DNA from: Ramazzottius varieornatus
Taxonomy: Eukaryota > Tardigrada > Eutardigrada > Parachela > Ramazzottiidae
Direction: 5' to 3'
Length of the DNA stretch: 64,000 nucleotides
Assembly: GCA_001949185.1 (NCBI GenBank)
Contig: BDGG01000013.1
Coordinates: forward strand, 354,408 to 418,407
A program made the position numbers and the translations under genes. Numbering within the stretch: position 1 is the stretch's first letter; every line of letters begins with the position of its first letter. Positions 20,961 to 32,199 of the stretch are shown one piece after another. A model generated the notes under the pieces. The model searched no databases, was not told the origin of the DNA, and was given only the letters and a program-made list of their open reading frames with translations.

Positions 20961-21216
20961 GGCTCTGCTGGTATACCCCAATATTACTGCGCCGTTCTTC
21001 AATAAATAAGATATTTTGTTGGCGCACATGCGAAACTTCAAAATTAAATAAATTGGCAAATGCCAGGAACGAACTAAACCACAACGATAAAACAAAAAGC
21101 AAGAAACTTCAACAAACAAAAGGAACAGAAAAGAATACCGTATACCAATGGAAAAAAACACTTGAGATCTCAAAAGAGATAATTCAAATAAGGAATTAAA
21201 TTATGGAACCACCGGC

Positions 21217-22819
21217 TACAAAACAAAACCGTAACGCGAGTCCGTGGAAGGCTGACATGCTCGGACCCGCTTCGCCACTCCGACATCGGGTGCGTGGTGA
21301 AGATCAGCCGCAATAACCCAGGAGTTGGATCCGTCGACCCATTCGGCCTGGTACTGGAACATTTGGAGTTCAATGTTGAACCGTTCCCGTGTAATACGAA
21401 TGACTTCGTAGTACACGCTACAAGAAAAAAGACCGAGTCAATGGGGAAACTCACACCAGCGCCGGCTATCCGCGTGGACTTGGAACAAACGGTTGCTGAT
21501 ACAGTTATCGGTATGTCTCTCTACGGAACTCAGGGGCCGTCTAGCCAGGCTATTTGCAGCATGCAAGGCGAAAAAAGAACTTGCGGAGGATTTCGTCGAA
21601 GAAACTCATGCAAGGACCAGTCGTAGCCCAGTCCCCCCGCCTCCACCCTAGTTATCCACTGCTCTTCTTCCTTGGGAGCTTTCACCAAGTACACGAAGCC
21701 TTGATCGGTATAACATCGAACCTTGAAGTTGACTCTAAGAAATACGCGAAAGAAAATTGGAGGACCGAGACTCAGACCGCCGGCCATCCAGGCCAAGTCC
21801 AGGCTTACTGTTTGTGGATGTCGGTGTCGAACTCCAACTTCGATGGAGTTGCCGGAATACCTGCAATGCACGAGCGACTCCGTCAGCTGCTTCAGGAATA
21901 ATCCCATAAATAAACGAGCCACAGTTACCCATTGGGATCGATACTGACGTTCGGTCAGACCTGTGGGCTGATATCCTGTAGGACCTTGATAGCCGGCCCT
22001 GCACCATTTTCCTGCGACTGCTCGAGCGTGACTGTACAAGAAATGACAAATTCTGGCGATTCGTTCTGCTTGCTGGAGCCGGAAGATATCGCCGAGATGT
22101 CAGCTTTAAACGACAAACGGCAAGATCAAGAAAACGGCATGAGTGAATGTCACCGAAAATAGAATTCAATCAGAAAAGTGTTGATTGACTGTCATCCATA
22201 GCCATCCAGGCGAGCTTCCGACCCACTTCAAACTTGATCCAGACTCAGCAAGTCTACCGAACAGAAAGCAGAATACAGTGTCAGGATATCTTCGGGGAAG
22301 GTGCTGATACGTTGTACAAGTAGAATAAATTCGACTTACGGATGAATTCGTGTGCGTTCAGCACGTTCGCCCGTACTTGCGCGGATAACACTGGACCCCG
22401 CGATGACACTCTCTTCTCTGCAAAGGGAACCAGATTCGTTAGTAAGACGCGTTGCTGGTAATGGCGAATCTGAGACGGGAAGGAGCGAGTCACCGGCTAG
22501 CCAAGTGAGAACATAACTCACTGGATGTACTCAGAGGTATCGTATGCAAGGAAATCCGACGCGCTGATCTCCGGCATGGCTATCACCTATACCCCAGTAG
22601 CTTTCTCTTCCCTGCAAGGAAAAGAAAGTATGCGCTGGATAGCCGCGCTGGAATAAGGCACACCACGGATTCAGAGCAAGGTTGAAAGAAAGTAGCTTAC
22701 TTGGGAATATTCTCTTGGGCTGCAACAGTGTTGCGGGTTTCGACGGTGGCGTCCTGAAACGAGTCGATGTCGCTGATGTGAAGCAACTCCATCCAGTCCG
22801 AAACAAACTTGCTCGACAT
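21217..22819 (-). CDS. Unrecognised multi-exon protein-coding gene
   Basis: Several minus-strand exons look coding with phase-compatible GT-AG borders: 22701-22819 (starts MSSKFVSDWMELLHISDIDS), 22522 to about 22575, 22340-22417 (EESVIAGSSVIRASTGERAE), one around 21975-22100 (SPEFVISCTVTLEQSQENGA), 21809-21860, 21530-21734 (FKVRCYTDQGFVYLVKAPKE) and 21217-21428 (VYYEVIRITRERFNIELQM, ending in TAG). Not every junction works: the second exon start and the link from 21530 to the last exon are unresolved, so this may be two genes or a damaged one. No family is recognised. It lies between transposon remnants. Confidence 0.45.
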
Positions 22820-23092
22820 TTTCGAGGTTGTTGAGGAGAGAGTTGGAACAGGAGAAGGTAAGTTGAAAACCGAAAGACCGAAGATGCGTTGAAAGGAAGA
22901 ATGGCGTCAAAGTCGAGAACTGCTCCGTTCTTTTCAAAGCTTGGTGGCGCTGTGGTATCAGAGACATAGTCTTACTACGACGCTAATAACCTGAAGCGTT
23001 CGCGAAGAGCGCCCACCTTAAATTCTAAGTATTTCAACAGTAACTTCGTAAACAATATGCTGGTTGATCGGGTGCGCAGTTAGGACTTTCGG

Positions 23093-25252
23093 GTGCATCA
23101 GTATCCAGTCGATGCGATGGTACTGCCATGCACTGATCCATTGAGTCTTACCGTTGTGTCACTCAGATACAACGAGGATGTAAACGGCAATCATCCCGTT
23201 TTCATCAACACTCTTTTAGATACGGGGTCGGGCATTATTATCATGACGAAGGCGGTTTTCGAACGGCTGGGTATCAAAATGCAACGTCCATTCATTCAAG
23301 ACGCGCGTGCGATCGGCGGTCTGGTTCTTATCATTGGCCACGTCGAGGTTAACGTTCGAATTTCCGGTTCTCGCTCTCGTAACAGCTCGTTCCACGTGGT
23401 CGAAGAATTTCAGTCGAATCTGTATGAAGTGATTATGGGTGGCAGTACAATGCGCAGTCTGAGGGTTTGTATCGACACGTACGAGAAAATGATTTACGAG
23501 AGCGGGTGCCGGGAGGGACTCTATACTGTGAACACCGTCCTTCTGTACCCTAAAGAGGTACGACAGCTCATTTTGCCGGTTGACGTTCCCTTCAAACACG
23601 TCGGCCTTGAGCTGGAGCAGGACTTGGTCGAACAGGGCGTCGCTCTTATCGATCGGGTACTCCAGGTCGCTCACCAAACGGTGATGCTCACGTTGAGTAA
23701 TCCCACGGCAGACACCATTCTGCTAGACGAGGACACGAAGTTGGCTAGTCTGTATCGTGTTGATCGAGAAGATTTCCTTCATGAGCGCTACGTGCCGCGC
23801 CCTGCTGTGCCGGGCTGGTGTGCCCATGAGTTCTCGAGGGTTCTTCATCTGGACAGTCCAGACGGGCCAACTATCAATCAGTTGGGTTCGGCGTACGTGG
23901 ACGGCGCAGGAATCCGCGGCCACGTAAGCTATATCTGGCCGGTCGATGACATTTTCGCTGATAAATCTTGTTCCCATCGTAAGATCTATGAAGGACCTGC
24001 AGTAATGCTGTTCACGCAAAATGTCGAAATAATCCGTGACTCGAAACGTCAGAAAGATCTCATTCTTGACGAAAACGACACTGAGATGTGTGCAGTCGCC
24101 GGTTCAAAATTAACGGACCCTGGTCTCCGATTGATAAAGGTGGTGGGCGAACCAGATATTCCAATTGCTTTTGAGGGTGTAAAAGCTTTTCCCATCAAAC
24201 CGCGAAAACGTATGGTCTCATACTCGAAAGAAAGTGAGACCGTAGTCAGTCGCATAGATCAAGCTCAGTCTCACTTGCAGTGGTTAGAAGACCGCGAAAC
24301 ATACCGTGATAATCGTCAGATCGACGAAAATGGAATGACTCACTGTAGGATGCGTTCCCTCATGTTCTCGCTCAGTCAACAATCCGGCATTCTTGCGGGA
24401 CAGGTCGAAAATTACCCGAAGTGTGCTCTCCTTGATATGCATGGCGTCACTGGCATCGTACGCCAGTGTCGGGCCGTCAATATTTCCTTTTGGGTAGAAA
24501 TGACCAAGTGTGGGGCTCAGCCGGTCTTTCAGTCGAACGACCGGAAATATACTGTTGGTCGCGATGGTTGGACCATGCAACCGTTTTCTCCATGTTTTTG
24601 GTCTGGGTCTATGGTGAACTTAAATGGAGTTACGTCTCAGTATCATGATGGTGCGTGAGTCCCTATGAATTTGACAACCCAGATGCGTCATTATGACGCA
24701 ATGGCTCAGTACAATTATACCGCAGAACAGAGTTATGCGTTTTTCCACGGTCTGGAACCCCAAGAGATTCAGTCCATGAACCTAATGGGGGAGCTCTCTG
24801 ATCTTCTTCGTGAAGAGTCTGTACAGGTTCTGGATGACGTTCTCTAGCAGGTAAAGGACGTCAATCATTTGAATCTGAATTTGGGCGTGTTCGATGCAAT
24901 CGAGTCTGCGTTATTCTTGGTGTTTTGTCTGTTTCTGGTAATAGTGGTCGTCCACGCGGGGCACCGGACTGGGTGTTTTAAGTGCTGTGGGGTTTTCTGC
25001 AAATGTTGTTGTTCTGTGTTTACTCGGGAGAAAAAACTCAATCGCCCTGCGGTAAGTACCACCGAGAACCGGTACTCGTCCTACGCCTATAACCCGGCTT
25101 ACGACGTGCTGATTCCGATGACCAACCAGCCATTTCAGTTGGACTACGTGGCGAACCAGGATGTCGTTCTGCCACTCACCGGAACCATCTACACTGCCGG
25201 AAGTATGCCGCCCGCTGAAGCTCCTCGACGAGCTATTCTTCGCCGTTCATGA
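23093..25252 (+). pseudogene. Retroelement frame: aspartic protease followed by envelope-like segment
   Basis: One continuous reading frame of about 720 codons broken by TGA (24656-24658) and TAG (24845-24847). Residues ~40-140 form a retropepsin (NTLLDTGSGIIIMTK, catalytic Asp; EVIMGGSTM), followed by a post-protease region like that after Gypsy proteases. RT and integrase are absent. The second half has spaced cysteines, a basic RKR site, and after the second stop a strong hydrophobic helix (ALFLVFCLFLVIVVV) followed at once by a Cys-rich tail (CFKCCGVFCKCCC). That is the layout of a viral envelope protein with transmembrane anchor and probable palmitoylated tail. The envelope call is inferred from layout, not homology. 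Confidence 0.5.
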
Positions 25253-25634
25253 GGAAAGTAACATAGGCAAGTGACTTACCTCATTACTCTCATATTTCCT
25301 TCATTATTTTATTGTCTTACTAATGAGATCATCAGGTCCACCTTTTATTATGCTCTTCCAGTTGTCCCACTTACAGTTCCTTTTTCCATTTCAAACCTCC
25401 GTAGCCATTTCCTCATCCGGGCAATAACATCCGCAGAGTGAGGTTTCCTGCGACTGCGGACCGTTTATCCACTTTTCGACGACAGCCCTCTGTTTTCTGT
25501 TTTTCACTGTTAGGATTAGCCCAGTATTGGTTTGGATGGAGTTTCGCGTATTTCATTTTTTTTAATTAGTCTTTTTCGTCATCATCGCCATCGTCAGGAT
25601 CATGGAGACCATGATGTCGTTTGGGAGAGGGTAG
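25253..25634 (+). other. Region between envelope-like frame and LTR, with polypurine tract
   Basis: No gene. The last 14 bases before the LTR (TTTGGGAGAGGGTAG) are purine-rich, as expected for a polypurine tract priming plus-strand synthesis, which suggests this LTR is a 3' LTR of a plus-strand element. Confidence 0.45.
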
Positions 25635-25953
25635 TGTGAGGAGCATCGAGCGTGGCAGGCTAATTTAACTGGCCGGACCCATGGTGTGGTCCGGCCCTTC
25701 TTACTTTAGTATTGAGTTAGCTTGGCTTGGCAGCGTTAGGCCTTGGGCCGAACGTCGGGTAGTTTTTTGTGTGGTCGTTTTGCATAGCTTGGAGTAATAC
25801 AGCTCTGTCGTCGACTACGGGCTGGTGTTGTGCATTCTTTGAATTTTATTCGGTAACTCGGGATCAGGGAAAGTCCGGAGCTAGGTTAGATTTAGCGAAG
25901 GGAGTCTAGCCTAGAGTGTTGTGGCGTCCTGTAGCGAGGCTGGGAGCGTCACA
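25635..25953 (+). repeat. LTR, 319 bp, inverted relative to the Gypsy 5' LTR
   Basis: TGTGAGGAGC...GCGTCACA, same length as 18507-18825 with one visible difference. No primer binding site follows and there is no matching target duplication on the two sides, so it is not a clean solo LTR. It may be the 3' LTR of the truncated plus-strand element or a rearranged end. Confidence 0.9.
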
Positions 25954-26062
25954 AGATTGCTAGAATTTCTGGATTGTTTCAGCGATTTTTTCTTGGTTGA
26001 TTGGTCGATTGACTTTCGTTGATTTCTGATGATCCCGTTCACCCGGATTGATAATTGATACG

Positions 26063-26169
26063 ACCGACTTGGTTCGGTCTTTGGTCGAAAGATCGGGCCA
26101 AGTCGGTGGCCGGCTGACAGGCTGTCATGTCAGCTGAAAGTCCGACATGACAGTCTGACGGTCGGCCAC
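26063..26169. repeat. Two abutting imperfect hairpins
   Basis: ACCGACTTGG...CCAAGTCGGT (26063-26107) abuts GTGGCCGGCTGACAG...GTCGGCCAC (26106-26169), the second with arms of ~27 bp around a 6-7 base loop. This could be the tip of a foldback element or a transcribed hairpin. Confidence 0.7.
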
Positions 26170-27228
26170 GCGATGTTACACCACTTTCTGACAAGTCTTA
26201 TGTTTGCCGTCGTAGCTGTCTAATTCTCTCGTTTAGCCCTGTCGTCCGACTAACTTTATCGGATCTAGAGCTCTTTCTGCCACCTCCTTCCGATCTCGTT
26301 CCTTTCAGCTGGGTGTTGGCAAAATTATGGCCAGGGATCGTCTGATAGAAGAGAAATTCATCTTTCACCAAAATGTTCAACTTGGGATTTTTCTACAGAC
26401 TGAATCATCAGGGCTTTTACTACAATAAACCCCATGTTTTGAAACAAATTTCCGAAGCTGCACAAGACAAATCTGCAATGCTTTGCAACCATAGCAAAAC
26501 TCGAGAAGATGCAGGTGACTTTTCCAGTGCTTGTGGCTCAAACTCTAGGGCTTCTGGGAAGACGTGTGCTAAACTCCACAGAGGAAGGATTGAGGAACAA
26601 CAGGCATGTTTTTGCTTCTATTCTGGTAATGACGGTATTGGAATAGCTTCGGCCTAATGTTGGAGCCTCACCGAATGTTGAAGCCGTTCAGCAACAGCAG
26701 GGATGTTCAGCGCAGCAAGGTCTGGTAGTGGGGATCAGCTGTTCCCAGAGTATGATTCGAATGTGTTCAGATGTCTAGAAAATGCCAGGATCAACAAGAC
26801 TAGGGATGAGATTCGAGGAGATTGGGCAGAGATGCAGGAAGGTGGTCGGTTGTCGAAGCTAACGGGATCTTTCAAACAGCGATGAAGTTTCATCATCAAC
26901 AACTCCCAGAAATTTCGAAGTCCAAAATTTTCCGCGTGCATCACCAACCTAGGTACCGGCACACAGCTTGCGCTCGACCACGAATGCGCCGGTGGAGAAA
27001 AGTGTACGGTAGGTACCTGTCCGGCCCAAACGGAAGTACGGAATGCACTTCGCTCGCTACTTTGCTAGGTACTCTTTTTTTCTTGGGTGGGAACGACAGC
27101 ATGTTTTAGGTCAGTGGAATCTGTCGTAGAAAAGAGACGGTCTGTCCAATGGTGAAATGCCTAAAGTTGTGTCAACAGGCGCACAATGAGATACCAATCA
27201 AGCGTTGGAAATGATGCTTAAACATTTC

Positions 27229-27293
27229 GTATTGCCCGAATTATAATGCGAAAATTTCTATGCCCGAATTATGTCCTCTACCTCGTACTGAGA
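27229..27293 (+). repeat. Copy of Tigger-associated subterminal repeat
   Basis: TTGCCCGAATTATAATGCGAAAAT..ATGCCCGAATTATGTC.TCTACCTCG matches the reverse complement of 18998-19060 across its length. No transposase is nearby, so it is a fragment or the end of a non-autonomous copy. Confidence 0.65.
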
Positions 27294-27770
27294 ATATGGC
27301 GCATCCGTTGCAACGATTGCATACACGGATCGTATAATAAATCACGCCAAACCGCCCCGCGCTTCCTGTGGAAGCCGGAAGCGGCAGGTAACAAATTGAC
27401 AACAAAGCCATTATCGAATATCCATCAGTACGTTTACCCATTACACAGTTCATGAATAAGTCTGGATCGACAGCGCTTCTAGGTTATCTGAATCTGGTCA
27501 CGCACAATAACGCCTCTTATCCCGGATTTCATGGCTAACCGTTGTGCCTTTGCCAGCAAGGTAATGACATTATCTCAGCAGGCGGCATACACACTTCCTG
27601 TAGAAATACGAGCATTGCAAATGCCAGCAGAGCGAATAAAAGGGACGGTGTAAGGTTAATGGTTCTGATTGTGCGTTTTCCAGCACTGGAATGCTACCTC
27701 GTTAGACAATCTGAAACTGAACTTTTCCACACAGAAATTCACGCATAGATATCATGCAGCAGCTTTTAGC

Positions 27771-30700
27771 ATGACCAGAAGCTTGGCTGCGTCTCGTGGG
27801 GGGATGGGTGTATGGTTCCTGGCAGTGGTGGCGATCACCTGCAGCTCGGTTGCAGCAGTCCAGGTAAGCGGGGTACTTCAGCTGTCATCAAGTATCCGAG
27901 ACAACTTGACGAAGAAATGAAATTCTGATCGTGTCTGATCGGTGTTGCAGGGGTTGGAGCTCACTGAGGAGCGGCATGAAGTGCATTCGTGGAACGTCTC
28001 CTTATGGACCGCTTATTCAACATACCAAGAGCAACAACACATCCTGGAACTATGCCGCCAACTATGGGCTTATGCGTTAGGTGAGGCATCGATACGCACA
28101 GGACATCAAGCCCACGGTTATAATGCACTTTTCACCGCACACGGTCAATGTGACGTTGATGCGTGGTAAACAATGGATTGCCTGACGTTTCCTGCGCTTG
28201 ATTATCCTCTTCCACGAAATGGCATGCACATTGTTGCTTTCTTACAGATTGTCCGGTGGGGAGTGTGGCGCTAACTCTACAGCAAGCGGAGCTCATTCAA
28301 ATTAATGGCATCGTTCGAAAAAACGCTAAACTGTACCATCTTGCTTATTCCGTTGAGACCACCTTCAACTCGAATATTACCCGGACTGCAGCAAACCAGA
28401 CCTACCAGGACGTTCTAGTGCAGAGCGGTACACAGCTGCAGGTCGACCTTGGGTTATCAGTCTCTGCTTGGATCGAAGCTTCGAAAGAATGGGCCATGAA
28501 TAATGCCAACGGTTCTGTAAACTCAACGACTGCCGTCCACTTCCTGGACCATTATCGACCCCACTGGCAAACTTTTGTGCTGTTCGACGTGGCCCACATC
28601 GATGTTAGCGCTGCGGGTACACTTGACAGCACCGAAATGTCGATCAAACTCAACGACTCGGAAATTACGGAATCACGGGTTGTTGATGTGTTACATGGCA
28701 CTGTGATGGTGTACAATATCTCACGGATGGATGCGGTCACCAAGAACATATCGACGGTTATCGTAAAAGCTACGCAGTTCTTGTTTGACGGTAAACGCGG
28801 CTGACGGTTCCAACCTGAGAAAATCTTTGAATTTCGATATTTCAGAATTTTATTATTTCATCAAAGCTTGAACACATACAAGATATTCAATGATATTTGG
28901 TGGAATTAACCACAGCCCGAGACTTTGTCGTTCATTTTATCGCTGATGTTTCTTCCTTGTTTAGAGAAACTGGAGTCTCAAAAAGGCATCATGGATGTGA
29001 AGCTCACCTTCGGCATCCTTCAAAGTGTACGACATCCCACAAGCCGCCCTTTTGTAAACGAATTCGAAACACGGTACCAGCTGACCTTCACCGTGATCTT
29101 AAACGTCAAAGCCGGAAACACCACCTGGGAGGATAACAGAAAGGAAGCCTCGCGATCGATCTGGACCAACCGCTGGAATCTTCTTCTTGAAGGCTTGAGT
29201 CAGCACTCGTCGAACCTCACGGCATCCAAAGGATGGCTTGTGTCCTTTTCGGAACTGGAAGCCGAAACAGATGCTTCCCCCCCTGCAAAACTCGCTGAAT
29301 GTCGACGGATACCATACGTTTTGTTCGATAGCGTGAACCTGGCTTACGGGAGCGATCGCGTGCCCACATCGGCTCTTGGAGCTCTTGTCAACATTTGGAC
29401 TCTCGTGCTCGGTAAGGCCTCATAGCCCTCGGATCAGCGCCGGGTTACCCTGCTTGATCTGGATTTGATTACAGGGAGAAAAGCCTCCCAAGTGACAGTT
29501 GCGTTGAGCCGCATAGCGTCGGAAGTGTCCTTTTCCCTTGCGGGCGATCAGGGTCTTCCCATCAACAAATTGTTCCTTCGGGTTACGTTCACATCTACCC
29601 ATGAACAGTGCCCACCGGCTGACGGTGCTGAAAAACAGGCATGGAACACCATAGAACTCAAGAAAGCGTTTCGTGAGAAAGTCCAGCAAGCTAGAAACGA
29701 GTTCTTGCTATTGTCGAACACGGAGCTGCTGGACTTTTCTTTCTACAATGACGCAGTAACCACCGCCCAGACGGCGTCTGGGGCTTCAGTCGCAGCCAGC
29801 CCGATCTCGTCCACCACGGCTTCCAGTGCGATCACGGTACGATACACTTCAGACCTCGGTGTATGGGTAGAGTTGGTTCGGTTGAGGGAAGAGAATGGAT
29901 ATTAATTGTTCTACGGCGAATTATTTTCCCGTACGGTACTTCCCCGCGGGGAATCCTCGCGGTAAACGGTTCTTCCTTGTTCTAACAGACCGAAAACTAC
30001 AGCTTTCCTTCGGCTAACCGATCGCGAAGGCAAACGAAGTACCTAAAGAAACGATATCACTGGCCTTCGCGATCGGTTAGCCGAAGAAAAGCTGTAGTTC
30101 TCGGTCTGTTACAGTAGTACTTCAACTTGCAATCTGATCAGCTGCCACAAGGAGAGAAAAATTGGGCCAGGCGGAAAAGACGGCAAAATGGAAATTCAAT
30201 TGCAGAGAGGAGTCGACAAGCGTATTAGTGTGAATCAGGAGCGTACGTACGTGCTTCCGTGCCGCCGTAGCGAAAAGGCCTGTCCAATAATTCTACCAGG
30301 CTGGCCAATATTGCTTTTCACCCTGAATTTCGCAAATTTCCGGCGCTCAAGTTACTGTGCAATGTAAGCAAGGCATCAGAAACTGCCTTGCTCATTTTAG
30401 ACAACGGGGAACCCAGCGAGGACCAGCCCCATTCAGGAGAACATTCTTCTCTGTTACCCCAACGAGACCGAGCGTAATCGGCAACTGGCTTCCCTTCGAC
30501 AAATTTGGGCGGACGCTTTCGGTAGGAACACTCATTGCACCTCGGCTTTTGACAGCCTCAATATCGCTGGATTGATTGTTTGCAATTGGTCGCTGATTGT
30601 AGGACAAGACATATTCGACGTTAGACTTAGCGTGACCCACGATGTGCTGGTCTCAGGGGAAAACACAACTTCTGCGCCAGCTCTCAATGTGTCTGTGCCA

Positions 30701-32199
30701 ACTCCTCCGGCAAACGCTTCATCGACTAACGAAACGGGTAAACCACTGTTCATCCACCAGGTCCAGTACATCGTTATCCCTTCTAATCTGGATGTTCAGC
30801 GCCTCAACTTGTCCTCCGCAAGGAGTCGTTACTACGAGCTCTTGGCCGCTAGCTCACTGGGGCAGCAGCAGGAGAATTGCACCGCTCTGGCGAGTAGTCT
30901 CTTTACGGACACCAATGTCACTTCGACAACAGCACCGTCTTCGACTCACGATTTTGTCCAGTTCAACCCTCGGAAAACTCGCCGTATAATTATGACAATC
31001 ATCAACGACTCAACTGTTCTCCAGTATCACAACCTCGGGGAGAAAAACTACGCACTGACCACCATACGGCAACTGTGGGCCTCTGCTTTCAGTAAGTGGA
31101 CGTACTGCGGTTTCCCACCGAACTACCAGCCTTGATTTATGTTTCTTTCCTTCCGAAGATTATTCCCTACAAAAAACGATACTTAAAGTGAGAAACGAAG
31201 AGATGCTGGGCCCGTCCGTCCATCAAATCGACTACTCTATCCAGCTGATTGGCCATTCCGACGCCGCCTCGGACTATCCCGACGCTGAGACGGTCGAAGC
31301 GGCCCAACAATATTTCGGCCAGTTCTTTCCGAAACCGACAACAACCTCGCCCACCACGACCCTTGCCACCACCTCGGAACCGGTCAAGGCGGCTACGCCC
31401 TACCTTTTTTACGACAGCCTTCGCTTGACGTATCGCACTATCACTCAACGAGACGGCGCACTGACCATATTTCAAAAGATCTGGCGCAACGTACTCAGTA
31501 CGAGAAGTTTTTATTCCAGTTAGACGTGATGGAATTCTATGATCCAGTTTGTTCTACAGAGTCAGCCTGTGCAAACTGTACTTCAAGGATGGTGGTCTAC
31601 GACGAGAATCCGGTGTTCGTACCCGAAGACATACTTCCTGTGACGACGAGTTCTCCTAGCCCGGCCAACGTCAGGCATTACAGTAAACAGGAGGACGACG
31701 AAGACATCGGCCAAACTCACACGATATTTTATGTGGTCATCGTTGTCAGTACGCTTCCCGATATTGACTTTGTCCAAGCCAAGGAGGACTTTCGCCAGAC
31801 CGTCTTTAACACCACGGACTTTCCATACATCGTGAACTTCGCGAACGTTTACCCTTCGCCTAAACCGCGATCGATTCAGACGGTGGTCATCCTCACACCA
31901 GCTTCGGCTGATACCAACTCATCCCAAAGACTACAATTAAAGACAGAAGCCTATCAGAAATTACTAGGTTTGTCCGTCCACTTACAAAGCCGGCAGAAAA
32001 TTTCAGCACAGTGATTTGTTTTCTAGGAAAAGACTTTGTCTGGCTGGACGTTTGGGACGTTCGATTCCCCGCAAACACAGCGCACACCAAATCACCTCTT
32101 GAGTCTGAGGCAACCGTTCTGACAGACACATTTGAAATCACGGCTTTGATAACCACCAACATGCGCATATCACCTACGGACCTCCAGAATGCCGTCTGA
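27771..32199 (+). CDS. Secreted protein of repeated modules on phase-1 exons, family unknown
   Basis: Ten exons, about 1,048 residues: 27771-27863, 27951-28080, 28248-28790, 28965-29411, 29475-29858, 30417-30521 (start inferred), 30603-31091, 31159-31497, 31524-31967 and 32027-32199. Exon 1 is a signal peptide (MGVWFLAVVAITCSSVAAVQ region). From exon 2 onward every intron is phase 1. Most exons end with the same signature, L..[IL]xx[IL]Wxx.[LF][GS], for example CRQLWAYALG, LVNIWTLVLG, LRQIWADAFG, IRQLWASAFS and FQKIWRNVLS. Exons often start with alternating hydrophobic residues suggesting beta strands, and contain YxLFDS-type blocks. Many N-x-S/T sites and Ser/Thr/Pro linkers indicate glycosylation. 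No transmembrane helix is seen. The 29858-30417 intron holds two repeats. I recognise no known domain. Confidence 0.7.
29983..30111. repeat. Long hairpin (arms ~50 bp), intronic
   Basis: TAACAGACCGA...CGATCGCGAAGGC (29983-30033) and its near-perfect complement GCCTTCGCGATCG...TCGGTCTGTTA (30063-30111) with a ~30-base loop. It lies in an intron of the modular secreted protein. Likely a very small inverted-repeat transposon; if transcribed it would fold into a ~50-bp dsRNA stem. Confidence 0.88.
30155..30315 (-). repeat. Degenerate copy of the TIR element at 50882
   Basis: Begins GGGCCAGGCGGAAAAGACGGCAA and ends CGTAGCGAAAAGGCCTGTCC.ATAATTCTACC, both of which match, in reverse orientation, sequences at 51262-51290 and 50900-50940. 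The centre is much shorter, so this is an internally deleted relative. Confidence 0.6.

Larger units (their letters stand above)
25954..27770. other. Gene-free stretch with hairpins
   Basis: No reliable gene. It contains two abutting hairpins (26063-26169) and a copy of the Tigger-associated repeat (27229-27293). Open frames around 26373-26660 show no family and no convincing splice context. The promoter of the modular secreted protein is expected upstream of 27771 but no clear core element stands out. Confidence 0.5.

Noticed and set aside
25635-25953. Solo LTR from recombination.
   Set aside because: The two flanks (GTAG and AGAT) do not form a target duplication, and a purine tract precedes it.
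18507-25953. A 7.4-kb DNA transposon with 319-bp terminal inverted repeats.
   Set aside because: The repeats have TG...CA ends, and one is followed by a tRNA primer binding site and gag-pol, so they are LTRs.
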